Assembly (NCBI RefSeq): GCF_902506415.1
Contig: NZ_LR733275.1
Coordinates: 4,063,856 to 4,127,855 of the forward strand
From: Massilia sp. 9I
Lineage (GTDB): Bacteria > Pseudomonadota > Gammaproteobacteria > Burkholderiales > Burkholderiaceae_D
Direction of reading: 5' to 3'
Length of the DNA stretch: 64,000 bases
Part shown: one piece after another, positions 9,981 through 20,202 of the stretch
How positions within the stretch are numbered: position 1 is the first letter of the stretch
Layout of the letters: every line of letters begins with the position of its first letter
Program-made: the position numbers and the translations under genes
Notes under the pieces: generated by a model
What the model was told of the DNA's origin: nothing
Seen by the model: only the letters and a program-made list of their open reading frames with translations
The model's database searches: none

Positions 9981-10660
9981 TCGACTGGGCGCGCGTCGCC
10001 GCGGACCTCGACGCCTACGGCTGCGCGATCATCCCGGGACTGCTGACGCCCCAGGATTGCGTGGCCGCGGCCGCGCTGTACGACCGGCCGGCGCTGTTTC
10101 GCAGCCGCGTGGTGATGGAAAGGCACGGCTTCGGACGGGGCGAGTACCAGTACTTCGCCTATCCGCTGCCTGCGCCGCTGGCCGCCCTGCGCGGCAGTCT
10201 CTATCCTCCTTTGGCGGAGATCGTCAACCGTTGGCACACCGCGCTCGGGAGCGAGACGCGCTTCCCGGCCGAGCACGGGGACTACCTGGCACGCTGCCAC
10301 GCGGCCGGCCAATTGAAACCGACGCCGCTGCTGCTGCGTTACCGCGAGGGCGACTACAACTGCCTGCACCAGGACCTGTACGGCGAGCTGGTGTTCCCGC
10401 TGCAGGTGGCAGTGCTGTTGTCGCAGCCGGGAGAAGACTTCGAGGGCGGCGAGTTTGTATTGACGGAGCAGCGCCCGCGCATGCAGTCGCGCGCCGAGGT
10501 GGTGCCCCTCAGGCAGGGCGACGCCGTGGTGTTCGCCGTCAACCAGCGCCCGGTGCAGGGCACGCGCGGCGTCTACCGGGTGGCGATGCGGCACGGCGTG
10601 AGCCGGCTACGGCGCGGGACGCGGCATACGCTCGGCATCATCTTCCACGACGCCACGTAG
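9977..10660 (+). CDS. 2OG-Fe(II) oxygenase, probable alkylation-repair partner of Ada
   Basis: A 227-residue iron- and 2-oxoglutarate-dependent dioxygenase. The HxD pair is His131/Asp133 (CLHQDLYGELVF), the distal histidine is His206 (RHGVSRLRRGTRHTL) and the following arginines supply the 2OG carboxylate contact. A GTG start at 9977 overlaps the ada stop codon (GTGA), so the two are translationally coupled. The family (COG3826-like) is commonly found beside ada or alkB, which suggests nucleic-acid demethylation, but no substrate has been shown from sequence alone. It is distinct from classical AlkB, being longer at the N-terminus. Function inferred from context. Confidence 0.8.
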   Translation: MIDWARVAADLDAYGCAIIPGLLTPQDCVAAAALYDRPALFRSRVVMERHGFGRGEYQYFAYPLPAPLAALRGSLYPPLAEIVNRWHTALGSETRFPAEHGDYLARCHAAGQLKPTPLLLRYREGDYNCLHQDLYGELVFPLQVAVLLSQPGEDFEGGEFVLTEQRPRMQSRAEVVPLRQGDAVVFAVNQRPVQGTRGVYRVAMRHGVSRLRRGTRHTLGIIFHDAT

Positions 10661-10727
10661 AACTGTTAGCTATGCCCGCACCTTGATTTTCTATACACTC
10701 TCCGTGCCGCGCCCACAAGGCGCGGAC

Positions 10728-10738
10728 GTCTATACAAC
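10728..10738. promoter_or_regulatory. putative second HutC binding site
   Basis: GTCTATACAAC is an exact 11-nt match to the reverse complement of the core of the hutU operator and contains the HutC-subfamily signature GTNTANAC. The left flank (GAC instead of GTT) is not palindromic, so it is a weaker, one-and-a-half-arm site. It lies just upstream of the GGAG ribosome site of the amidohydrolase gene. Inference only. Confidence 0.45.
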
Positions 10739-10754
10739 ACGGAGAATAGAACAC

Positions 10755-12425
10755 ATGCGTGCGCGCCAGATCCCCCTGTCTTCCCTCATCGTCCTCGCCG
10801 GACTCGGCGTCCTGTCGTCGGCCCATGCCGACACCGTCATCACCAACGCCAACGGCTACACCCTGAACGCCAAGGGCGACCTGGTGCAGTTCAGCGCACT
10901 GGCCTTCGATGAGCGCGGACGCATCACGGCGGTCGGCAGCAATGCCGAGGTGACGGCCAAGGCCAAGGGCGCGCGCCAGGTGGACATGCAGGGACGCACC
11001 GTGCTGCCAGGCCTGATCGATGCGCACGGCCACGTGTTCGGCCTCGGCCAGCAACTGACCCAGCTCGACCTCTCCGCCACCACCTCGCTGGCCGACGCCA
11101 CCAAAGCGATTGCGGCGTATGCGAAGGCGAACGCGAACCACGCCTGGATCCGCGGCCGCGGCTGGAACCAGGAGAACTGGAAGCTGGGCCGCTTCCCGAC
11201 CGCGCAGGAACTGGATGCCATCGTCTCGGACCGCCCGGTATGGCTGGAGCGCGTCGACGGCCACGCCGGCTGGGCCAACAGCCGCACCCTTGCGCTGGCC
11301 GGCATCACCAAGTCCACTCCGGACCCGGCCGGCGGCAAGATTCAACGCGACGCGAATGGGGAAGCCACCGGCGTGCTGGTCGACGCGGCGCAGGAACTGG
11401 TGACCAAGGTCATGCCGGCCCAGACGGAAGCCGAGGGCCGCATGGTGCTGGATAAATCGCTGCAGGAACTGGCGCGCGTCGGCCTGACCGCCGTCCACGA
11501 CGCCGGCATCGGCGTCGGCGAAGACCGCCTGTACCGCGACTACGCGGATAAAAAGAAGCTGAGCGCGCGCGTCTACGCCATGATCGGCGGCACCGGCGAG
11601 GATTTTGACCAGTTGGCAAAAAATGGCCCGCTCAAGGACTACGGCGACGGCATGTACGCGCTGCGCGCCGTGAAGCTGTATTCGGACGGCGCGCTGGGTA
11701 GCCGTGGCGCCGCGCTGATCAAGCCTTATAGCGACGAGCCGCATTCGCATGGCCTGCTGTTCTACAAGAGCGCGCAGATGGACCAGATGATGACCAAGGC
11801 CATGCGCAAGGGTTATCAGGTGAACGTGCACGCCATCGGCGACGCCGGCAACAAGCAGATCCTCGACATCTATCAGAAGGAGTTGAAAGCGACGAAGAGC
11901 GAAGCGCAGCGCCACCGCATCGAGCATGCGCAGGTGGTGACTCCGGCGGACATCCCGCGCTTCAAGACGCTCGGCATCATCCCGTCGATGCAGCCGACCC
12001 ACGCCACCTCGGACAAGAACATGGCCGAAACCCGGGTCGGCCCGGAGCGCATCAAGGGCGCCTACGCCTGGCGCAGCTTCCTGCACCAGGGTTCGCGCAT
12101 TGCCTGCGGCTCGGACTTCCCGGTGGAGTCGCCGAACCCCTTCTTCGGCATTCACGCCGCCGTCACCCGCATGGACCACGCCGGCCAGCCGGTGGCGGGC
12201 TGGTATCCGAACCAGGCGATGTCGCTGAAAGAAGCCTTCCGCTGCTTCACCCTGGACGCCGCCTATGCCGGCCACCAGGAAAACAGCTTGGGTTCGCTGG
12301 AGCCGGGCAAGCACGCCGACTTCATCGTGATCGACCGCGACCTGTTCCGCATGCCGACCTACGACATCTTCAAGACCGGCGTGCTGGAGACCTGGGTGGG
12401 CGGGAAACAGGTGTTCAAAAAATAA
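10755..12425 (+). CDS. secreted YtcJ-like metal-dependent amidohydrolase
   Basis: A 556-residue protein of the amidohydrolase 3 (YtcJ/NfdA-like) family. A signal peptide is visible (MRARQIPLSSLIVLAGLG..., AHA cleavage motif around residue 22), so it is periplasmic. Metal-binding features include LPGLIDAHGHVFGLG, GRGWNQENW, a carboxylated-Lys candidate in AVKLYSDGALGSRGA, NVHAIGDAGN, RIEHAQVV and CGSDFPVE. The substrate is not known for most members; N-substituted formamides or other amides are possible. The start at 10755 follows GGAG at proper spacing. A HutC-type half-operator directly upstream suggests co-regulation with histidine degradation, which would point to a histidine- or imidazole-related substrate, but this is a guess. 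Confidence 0.8.
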   Translation: MRARQIPLSSLIVLAGLGVLSSAHADTVITNANGYTLNAKGDLVQFSALAFDERGRITAVGSNAEVTAKAKGARQVDMQGRTVLPGLIDAHGHVFGLGQQLTQLDLSATTSLADATKAIAAYAKANANHAWIRGRGWNQENWKLGRFPTAQELDAIVSDRPVWLERVDGHAGWANSRTLALAGITKSTPDPAGGKIQRDANGEATGVLVDAAQELVTKVMPAQTEAEGRMVLDKSLQELARVGLTAVHDAGIGVGEDRLYRDYADKKKLSARVYAMIGGTGEDFDQLAKNGPLKDYGDGMYALRAVKLYSDGALGSRGAALIKPYSDEPHSHGLLFYKSAQMDQMMTKAMRKGYQVNVHAIGDAGNKQILDIYQKELKATKSEAQRHRIEHAQVVTPADIPRFKTLGIIPSMQPTHATSDKNMAETRVGPERIKGAYAWRSFLHQGSRIACGSDFPVESPNPFFGIHAAVTRMDHAGQPVAGWYPNQAMSLKEAFRCFTLDAAYAGHQENSLGSLEPGKHADFIVIDRDLFRMPTYDIFKTGVLETWVGGKQVFKK

Positions 12426-12542
12426 AAGCGCCTAACAATTCCCCTCATGGCGGCGTTGCGTCGTCTCGCCGTACTAGCGTACTGTCTTCGACGACGCGGC
12501 GGATTGCCGCACCACTTGCCCTGAGGGTTTTGTTAGACGCTT
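12426..12542. repeat. 117-bp imperfect palindrome with nested hairpins
   Basis: The ends AAGCGCCTAACAA and TTGTTAGACGCTT are inverted copies with one mismatch. Inside them CCCTCA faces TGAGGG, CGTCGTC faces GACGACG, and GTAC-TAGC-GTAC lies in the middle. The element starts at the end of the amidohydrolase gene (UAA) and ends 23 bases before the hutU -35 box. It looks like a dispersed intergenic palindrome or a long terminator-like RNA fold rather than a gene; it has no coding potential. Confidence 0.6.
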
Positions 12543-12565
12543 CAGTGGGGTCGTGACAAAATGGA

Positions 12566-12594
12566 TTGACTTGGTTGTATAGACAACCTAGACT
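12566..12594 (+). promoter_or_regulatory. hutU sigma-70 promoter
   Basis: A -35 box TTGACT (12566-12571) and a -10 box TAGACT (12589-12594) are separated by exactly 17 bases. The start of transcription would fall near 12601, about 50 bases before the hutU ATG. The whole spacer apart from its first base is the HutC palindrome. Confidence 0.65.
12573..12588. promoter_or_regulatory. HutC operator in the hutU promoter spacer
   Basis: GGTTGTATAGACAACC is a perfect 6-bp inverted repeat around a 4-base centre and contains GTATAGAC, which fits the GTNTANAC consensus of HutC-subfamily GntR repressors. Lying between the -35 and -10 boxes, bound repressor would block polymerase directly. HutC is encoded at 8057-8773. 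Confidence 0.75.
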
Positions 12595-12653
12595 CATTGC
12601 TGCACATGGCGCGTGCGATCGATGCGCGCGCCATTTCCAACCCAGGAGCCGCC

Positions 12654-14357
<1,704 letters not shown>

Positions 14358-14369
14358 GGCAGTAGACAT

Positions 14370-15917
14370 ATGAACGACTCGCACCACACTCTCACCCTGC
14401 AACCAGGCCAGCTGGCCCTTGCCGACTTGCGCGCCGTCTGGGCAGCGCACGTGCCCTTGAAGCTTGCTCCAGAAGCTTGGGATGCGGTCAACGCGTCCTG
14501 CGCCCTGGTCCAGAAAATCACCGCCAAGGGCGATCCGGCCTACGGCATCAACACCGGTTTCGGCATCCTGGCCAAGGCCCACATCCCGAACGAGCAGCTG
14601 GAAACGCTGCAGCGCAACCTGATCCTGTCGCACGCGGTGGGCACAGGTGAACTCATCGCCGACAACATCGTGCGCCTGATCGTGCTGACCAAGATCGGCA
14701 GCCTGGCGCGCGGCTACTCGGGCGTGCGCCCCCTGATCATCGAGACCCTGATCGCCTTGTACAACGCGGGCATCATGCCGGCCATCCCGTCGCAAGGCTC
14801 GGTCGGCGCCTCGGGCGACCTGGCGCCGCTGGCCCACATGACCCTGGCCATGCTGGGCGTGGGTCCGGTGCGTTATCGTGGCGAGCTGATGGACGCCAGG
14901 CAGGCGCTGGGCGCCGCCGGCCTCGAGCCGGTGACCCTGGCCGCCAAGGAAGGCCTGGCGCTGATCAACGGCACCCAGGTCTCGACCGCGCTGGCGCTGC
15001 ACGGCCTGTTCATGGCCGAGCGCGTGCTGGAAGCGGGCATGGTGGCGGGCGCCCTGTCGGTCGACGCGGCGCGCGGCAGCGATGCGCCGTTCGATGCGCG
15101 CATCCACGCGGTGCGCGGCCAGCCTGGCCAGATCGCGGCCGCGAAGATCTACCGCGAACTGGTGGCGGGCAGCGCGATCCGCGCCTCGCACCTGGTGGGC
15201 GACGAGCGCGTGCAGGACCCGTACAGCCTGCGCTGCCAGCCGCAGGTGATGGGCGCGGCGATGGACCTGATTGCCAATGCCGGCCGCACCCTCTTGATCG
15301 AAGCGAATGCCGTCACCGACAATCCGCTCCTGTTCCCGGAAGATGGCGCGATCATTTCGGGCGGTAACTTCCACGCCGAGCCGGTCGCCTTTGCCGCCGA
15401 CACCCTGGCGCTGGCGATCGCCGAAGTCGGCGCGCTGTCGGAGCGCCGCATCGCGCTGCTGATCGACGCCAACCTGTCCGGCCTGCCGGCCTTCCTGGTG
15501 AAGGAACCGGGCCTGAACTCGGGCTTTATGATCGCCCACGTCACCGCGGCCGCGCTGGCGTCCGAGAACAAATCGCTGGCCCATCCGGCCAGCGTCGACA
15601 GCCTGCCGACCTCGGCCAACCAGGAAGACCACGTCAGCATGGCCACCTTCGCGGCGCGCCGTCTGGATCAGATGGCGCACAATACGTCCGTGATCGTGGG
15701 CATCGAACTGCTGGCGGCGGCGCAGGGCATCGAGTTCCACCGTCCCTTGACGAGTTCGGACCACCTCGAGCACGTGCATGCCCAGCTGCGTGCGCGGGTG
15801 GCGCCCTACGATGCCGACCGCTTCTTCGCTCCCGACATCGAGGCTGCGCGCCTGATGGTCGTGAACGGCGAACTGTCGGCATCAATCAAGGAACTGTTCA
15901 CCGTACTGCATCCGTAA
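14370..15917 (+). CDS. hutH: histidine ammonia-lyase
   Basis: A 515-residue enzyme of the aromatic ammonia-lyase family that converts L-histidine to urocanate and ammonia, the first step of the pathway. The autocatalytic MIO cofactor is formed from Ala147-Ser148-Gly149 in [22 protein letters not shown] (58-65), with the catalytic Tyr, and the conserved QDxxS-like [15 protein letters not shown] near residue 415-430 are present. It follows hutU by 12 bases and is followed 21 bases later by hutG, which has GGAGAGG as ribosome site. Complete and unbroken. Confidence 0.98.
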   Translation: MNDSHHTLTLQPGQLALADLRAVWAAHVPLKLAPEAWDAVNASCALVQKITAKGDPAYGINTGFGILAKAHIPNEQLETLQRNLILSHAVGTGELIADNIVRLIVLTKIGSLARGYSGVRPLIIETLIALYNAGIMPAIPSQGSVGASGDLAPLAHMTLAMLGVGPVRYRGELMDARQALGAAGLEPVTLAAKEGLALINGTQVSTALALHGLFMAERVLEAGMVAGALSVDAARGSDAPFDARIHAVRGQPGQIAAAKIYRELVAGSAIRASHLVGDERVQDPYSLRCQPQVMGAAMDLIANAGRTLLIEANAVTDNPLLFPEDGAIISGGNFHAEPVAFAADTLALAIAEVGALSERRIALLIDANLSGLPAFLVKEPGLNSGFMIAHVTAAALASENKSLAHPASVDSLPTSANQEDHVSMATFAARRLDQMAHNTSVIVGIELLAAAQGIEFHRPLTSSDHLEHVHAQLRARVAPYDADRFFAPDIEAARLMVVNGELSASIKELFTVLHP

Positions 15918-15938
15918 ACATTACACCCAGGAGAGGCA

Positions 15939-16727
15939 ATGGATTTCCGGTTCAAGGCAGGCAGGCTCCCCATGCTCGTGTCGATGCCCCATGCGGGCAC
16001 CGACATCCCGGACGAGGTGGCTGGCACGATGGCGCCCTGCGCCAGTGCGCGCGCCGACACCGACTGGCACCTGCCCGAACTGTACGGCTTCCTGGAAGAG
16101 ATGGGTATATCGACCATCTCGGCGCGCTGGTCGCGCTACCTCATCGACCTGAACCGCCCGCCGGAGAACACCAACCTGTACCCCGGCATGGACACCACCG
16201 GCCTGTGCCCGGTCGACACTTTCAGCCGCGAGAGCCTCTACCTGCCGGGCCGCACACCGGACGAAGCGGAAGTGCGCCGTCGTCTGGAGCGCTACTGGAT
16301 GCCCTACCACGAGCAGCTGCGCGCCGAGCTTGACCGCCTCAAGCGCGAGTTCGGCCGCGTGGTGCTGTGGGACGCGCATTCGATCGCATCGAGGGTGCCG
16401 CGCTTTTTCGAAGGCCGCCTGCCAGACCTGAATTTCGGAACCGCCGACGGCAAATCCTGCGCGCCAGGGCTGGAACAGGCGGTGGTGGGCGTCGCCCGCG
16501 CCCAGGACCAGTTCAGCATTGCCGTGAACGGCCGCTTCAAGGGCGGCCACATCACGCGCAAGTACGGCCAGCCGGAGCAGGGCGTGCATGCGATCCAGCT
16601 CGAGATGTGCCAGTGCCTGTACATGAACGAAGAGGCTCCGTTCGAGTATCGTCCTGACGTTGCAGCCGAGGTCCAGCCGCTGCTGAAGGACATGATCGGC
16701 GCTTCAGTCAACTGGGTGCGCGCATGA
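15939..16727 (+). CDS. hutG: N-formylglutamate deformylase
   Basis: A 262-residue hydrolase that splits N-formyl-L-glutamate into glutamate and formate, the last step of the five-step route used when HutF makes formylglutamate. Features of the FGase family are SMPHAGTDIPDEV (metal ligand His), RYLIDLNRPPEN, WDAHSIASRVPRFFEG and GHITRKYGQP. It is not the agmatinase-like formiminoglutamase that shares the HutG name in other bacteria. Its stop codon overlaps the hutF start by four bases (ATGA). Confidence 0.95.
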   Translation: MDFRFKAGRLPMLVSMPHAGTDIPDEVAGTMAPCASARADTDWHLPELYGFLEEMGISTISARWSRYLIDLNRPPENTNLYPGMDTTGLCPVDTFSRESLYLPGRTPDEAEVRRRLERYWMPYHEQLRAELDRLKREFGRVVLWDAHSIASRVPRFFEGRLPDLNFGTADGKSCAPGLEQAVVGVARAQDQFSIAVNGRFKGGHITRKYGQPEQGVHAIQLEMCQCLYMNEEAPFEYRPDVAAEVQPLLKDMIGASVNWVRA

Positions 16728-18091
16728 GAGCCCTGTTCGCACGCCATGCCCTGCTGCCGGATGGCTGGCAGCGCGACGTGCTGCTCGAATGGGATGCGCA
16801 TGGCGACCTGACCCGCGTCGACGCTCAGGCTGCTCCTCCCTTGGGCGTGCCACGCGCCGACCATGTGCTGCCGGGGATGGTCAACCTGCACTCGCACGCC
16901 TTCCAGCGCGCCCTCGGCGGACTGACCGAACGCGCGGGCGATGGGCCGGACAGCTTCTGGACCTGGCGCGACCTGATGTACCGCTTCGCCGCGCGCATCA
17001 CGCCCGAGCAGATCGAGGCCATCGCGGCCCAGCTGTTCGTGGAATGCCTGCGCCACGGCTACACCTCGCTGTGCGAATTCCACTACCTGCAGCGCGGCCC
17101 GGATGGCGAGACCTATGCGCGTCCCGCCGAAACCGCCGAGCGTGTCGCGGCTGCCGGCCACGCCACCGGCATGGGCCTGACCTTGCTGCCGGTGCTGTAC
17201 AGCCACGCCGGCTTCGGCGAGCAGCCCTTGCGCCCCGAGCAGCGGCGCTTCCGCACCGATGTCGACGACATCCTCGGCATCGTCGAAGCGCTCCAGCCCC
17301 TGCGCGGCGGCCAGCTGGAAGTGGGCGCCGCGCCGCATTCGCTGCGCGCGGCCAGCATCGAGCAGGTGCGTCTGCTTGCGGCCGGCCTGCCCGCCGGGCG
17401 TCCGCTGCACATCCACATCGCCGAGCAGCAGGCCGAGGTCGAGCAGAGCATCGCCTTCGCCAGGCGCCGTCCGGTCGAGTACCTGCTGGAGCAGGTGAGC
17501 GTGGACGAACGCTGGTGCCTGGTGCACGCCACCCACCTGAACGACGAGGAAGTGCAGGCGCTCGCACGCAGCGGCGCCATCGCCGGCCTGTGCCCGACCA
17601 CCGAGGCCAATCTCGGCGACGGCCTGTTCCCGCTGCAGCCCTTCATCGCGGCGGGCGGGCGTTTCGGCATCGGCAGCGACAGCCATGTGTCGCAAAGCCC
17701 GGTCGAGGAACTGCGCTGGCTGGAATACGGCCAGCGCCTGCTGCATCAGCGCCGCAACGTCGCGTTTACGCCGGGCCAGCGCGACGTCGGCCAGTACCTG
17801 TGGCAGGCCGCGTTGCGCGGCGGCGCCCAGGCGGCCGGGCGCAAGGTGGGGGCATTGGCGGAGGGCCTGCGCGCCGACCTGCTGGTGCTGGACGAAAGCC
17901 ATCCGAACCTGGATGGCGTGCAGGACGCGGACGTCCTCGGACGCTTCCTGTTCTGCGGTAACGACAATCTTGTGCGCGACGTGCTGTGCGGCGGGCGCTG
18001 GGTGGTGCAGGGCGGACGCCACGTGGCGCAGGATGCGATCTCGCAGCGCTACCGCCAGGCGATGACTGAATTACGTGAGGTGAGCCAATGA
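16724..18091 (+). CDS. hutF: formimidoylglutamate deiminase
   Basis: A 455-residue amidohydrolase-superfamily enzyme that deiminates N-formimino-L-glutamate to N-formyl-L-glutamate and ammonia. Seen are the metal-binding LPGMVNLHSHAFQRAL (HxH), the FHY segment, HIHIAEQQAEVEQ, LVHATHLN and GSDSHVSQSP, as in characterised HutF proteins of Pseudomonas. Its presence with hutG defines the five-step pathway in place of direct formiminoglutamase. It overlaps both hutG upstream and hutD downstream by four bases, so translation is coupled. Confidence 0.95.
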   Translation: MRALFARHALLPDGWQRDVLLEWDAHGDLTRVDAQAAPPLGVPRADHVLPGMVNLHSHAFQRALGGLTERAGDGPDSFWTWRDLMYRFAARITPEQIEAIAAQLFVECLRHGYTSLCEFHYLQRGPDGETYARPAETAERVAAAGHATGMGLTLLPVLYSHAGFGEQPLRPEQRRFRTDVDDILGIVEALQPLRGGQLEVGAAPHSLRAASIEQVRLLAAGLPAGRPLHIHIAEQQAEVEQSIAFARRRPVEYLLEQVSVDERWCLVHATHLNDEEVQALARSGAIAGLCPTTEANLGDGLFPLQPFIAAGGRFGIGSDSHVSQSPVEELRWLEYGQRLLHQRRNVAFTPGQRDVGQYLWQAALRGGAQAAGRKVGALAEGLRADLLVLDESHPNLDGVQDADVLGRFLFCGNDNLVRDVLCGGRWVVQGGRHVAQDAISQRYRQAMTELREVSQ

Positions 18092-18690
18092 CCGTACTGA
18101 TCCCATTCGCAAGCCTGTCGCCGGTGCCCTGGAAAAACGGCGGTGGCAGCACGACCGAAATCGCCATCGGCCCGCCGGAATCGGGCTTCGAGGACTTCGA
18201 GTGGCGCGTCAGCCTGGCCACCATCGAAAAGGACGGCGCCTTCTCGCTGTTCCCCGGCGTGGACCGCACCCTGGCCCTGGTCGAGGGGCATGGGATGACA
18301 CTCGATATCGACGGCGACCCGATCCTCATCACCGATGGCGATCCGGTGGTGGCTTTCGACGGCAGCTCGAACGTAACGGCAAAGCTCAGCCGGGGCGGCA
18401 GCACCGACTTCAACGTCATGACGCGCAGCGACATCTGCTACCACACCTTCGGCCGCCGGCGGCTGTCGGGCGATTCGACCTTTGTCGCGCGCGCCGACGT
18501 CACCGTGCTGTTCCTGGCCGAAGGCGATACCCTCGAGCTGTCCAACGAAAAGGAGCGCATCGGCTTGGTGCGCTTCGATGCCGTGGTGCTGGAAGCCGGC
18601 TCGCGCTGGAAGCTGGAAGCGGGGCAGGGCATGATCTATATCGTGGACGTCTGGTACCACGAAGAGGAAGACGAAGAATCCTATGAGTGA
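18088..18690 (+). CDS. hutD: HutD family protein
   Basis: A 200-residue cupin-like protein of the HutD/Ves family ([15 protein letters not shown] near the N-terminus, [30 protein letters not shown]). In Pseudomonas fluorescens HutD is conserved in hut operons and is proposed to limit hut expression or pathway flux by binding an intermediate; it has no assigned reaction. It is coupled by short overlaps to hutF (4 bases) and hutI (8 bases). The acidic C-terminus (EEEDEESYE) is notable. Confidence 0.93.
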   Translation: MTVLIPFASLSPVPWKNGGGSTTEIAIGPPESGFEDFEWRVSLATIEKDGAFSLFPGVDRTLALVEGHGMTLDIDGDPILITDGDPVVAFDGSSNVTAKLSRGGSTDFNVMTRSDICYHTFGRRRLSGDSTFVARADVTVLFLAEGDTLELSNEKERIGLVRFDAVVLEAGSRWKLEAGQGMIYIVDVWYHEEEDEESYE

Positions 18691-19915
18691 ATCGGCCGAC
18701 CTGCTGTTCACCAACGTGCACCTGGCGACCATGGTGCCTCCCGGCGAGGGTGCTTACGGCGAAATGCCGGACGCCGCGCTGGCGGTCAAGGATGGCCGCA
18801 TCGCCTGGCTCGGCGCCCGCGCTGACGCGCCGCCCGCTAGTGCGCAGCATGACTGCGGCGGCGCCTGGATGACGCCCGGCCTGGTCGACTGCCACACCCA
18901 CATCGTCCACGCCGGCAACCGCAGCAACGAATGGGAAGCGCGCCTGAACGGCGCCACCTACGAAGACATCGCACGCCAGGGCGGCGGCATCATGTCGACC
19001 GTGCGCGCCACGCGCGCAGCAAGCGTCGACACGCTGCTGGCGCAAAGCCTGCCGCGTGTGGCGCGGCTCCTGTCCGAGGGCGTCACCACGCTCGAGATCA
19101 AGTCGGGCTATGGCCTGGAACTGGACGCCGAAGCGCGCATGCTGCGCGCGGCGCGCCAGGTAGCCGAACGCTTGCCGGTGCGCGTCGCCACTACCTTCCT
19201 CGGCGCCCATGCGCTGCCGCCCGAATTCGCAGGACGCGCCGACGACTACGTGGACGCGCTGTGCGAGCACATGCTGCCGCAACTGGCCGCGGAGGGCCTG
19301 GTCGATGCGGTGGACGCCTTCTGCGAACGGATCGGCTTTTCCATCGCGCAGACCGAACGCGTGTTCGCGGCGGCGCGCCGGCTTGGCCTGCCGGTCAAGC
19401 TGCATGCCGAGCAGCTGTCGGACCAGCAGGGCGCCGAACTCGTGGCGCGCTACCAGGGCCTGTCGGCCGACCACCTCGAACACCTGAGCCAGGCCGGCAT
19501 CGAGGCGATGACGCGCGCCGGCACCGTGGCGGTGCTGCTGCCGGGCGCCTACTACTTCCTGCGCGAGACGGTACAGCCGCCGATTGCCGCGCTGCGCGAA
19601 GCAAGGGTGCCGATGGCGGTAGCCACCGACTGCAACCCCGGCACTTCGCCGATGACGTCCCTGCTGCTGGCCATGAACATGGCCTGTACCCTGTGGCGCC
19701 TGACGCCGCAGGAAGCGCTGCAGGGCGCCACCGTGCACGCTGCGCGCGCGCTCGGCCTGCACAAGGATATCGGTACGCTCGAAGTGGGGAAACGGGCCGA
19801 CCTGGCCCTGTGGGACATCGCACGCCCGGCGGACCTGGTCTATGCCATGGGATCCAACCCGTGCCGCCATGTCGTCAACGGCGGCGTCCTGCGCGAGGCG
19901 CACATCGCCATGTGA
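18683..19915 (+). CDS. hutI: imidazolonepropionase
   Basis: A 410-residue amidohydrolase that opens the ring of 4-imidazolone-5-propionate to give N-formimino-L-glutamate, the third step of the pathway. Metal-site motifs are [42 protein letters not shown] and [28 protein letters not shown] is the family's substrate-contact segment. It is the last gene of the hut operon; no transporter gene is attached, so histidine or urocanate uptake must be encoded elsewhere. No strong terminator lies directly after it. Confidence 0.97.
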   Translation: MSESADLLFTNVHLATMVPPGEGAYGEMPDAALAVKDGRIAWLGARADAPPASAQHDCGGAWMTPGLVDCHTHIVHAGNRSNEWEARLNGATYEDIARQGGGIMSTVRATRAASVDTLLAQSLPRVARLLSEGVTTLEIKSGYGLELDAEARMLRAARQVAERLPVRVATTFLGAHALPPEFAGRADDYVDALCEHMLPQLAAEGLVDAVDAFCERIGFSIAQTERVFAAARRLGLPVKLHAEQLSDQQGAELVARYQGLSADHLEHLSQAGIEAMTRAGTVAVLLPGAYYFLRETVQPPIAALREARVPMAVATDCNPGTSPMTSLLLAMNMACTLWRLTPQEALQGATVHAARALGLHKDIGTLEVGKRADLALWDIARPADLVYAMGSNPCRHVVNGGVLREAHIAM

Positions 19916-20084
19916 GGCATCCGGGAGACAAACGCTCCCTAATCCCTTAAGTATTCACAAGCGACGCCAGTTGAATGGCGTCGGCTTGACTCGCGTCAAA
20001 CATCAAAATTCCAGTTCGGGAATGATCAACTTAACGGCAGCAGAAATACGCTTCGTAACAAGGGTAAGCAGATGTAAGGTTTAA

Positions 20085-20112
20085 TTGATCATTAAGAATC
20101 AAGACCTATAGT
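20085..20112 (+). promoter_or_regulatory. predicted promoter of a small RNA
   Basis: TTGATC (20085-20090) and TATAGT (20107-20112) are 16 bases apart in AT-rich DNA between hutI and dmeF. The -35 box is embedded in a near-palindrome (TTAATTGATCATTAA), a possible regulator site. The expected start is close to 20118. No coding frame follows. Confidence 0.5.
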
Positions 20113-20117
20113 AGAAG

Positions 20118-20197
20118 CGTGTGATTCACCATCTCCCCTCCCCATTTGCCAAAATGGGTTCGCCCACGGCGCCTCCCGGCCCCGTGGGTTTTTCTTT
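20118..20197 (+). ncRNA. candidate small regulatory RNA (~80 nt)
   Basis: Between a good sigma-70 promoter and an intrinsic terminator lies an ~80-nt unit without a reading frame. It holds an unpaired C-rich stretch CTCCCCTCCCC (20133-20143), then a hairpin CCCATTT/AAATGGG (20141-20158), then the terminator stem with TTTTTCTTT. The C-rich stretch is complementary to Shine-Dalgarno sequences, as in several Hfq-dependent or CCUCC-loop sRNAs. I do not recognise the family. The alternative is that the terminator simply serves the hut operon. Confidence 0.45.
20163..20197 (+). terminator. rho-independent terminator
   Basis: CCCACGG (20163-20169) pairs with CCGTGGG (20182-20188), a 12-nt C-rich loop between them, followed by TTTTTCTTT. 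It ends five bases before the dmeF stop codon on the other strand. It could end the proposed sRNA or read-through from hutI. Confidence 0.75.
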
Positions 20198-20202
20198 GTG
20201 TG

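Noticed and set aside
8471..10660. A long frame starting inside hutC and running into the 2OG oxygenase
   Set aside because: Only its C-terminal 227 residues are meaningful; the rest overlaps hutC antisense and ada in another frame. The real start is the GTG at 9977.
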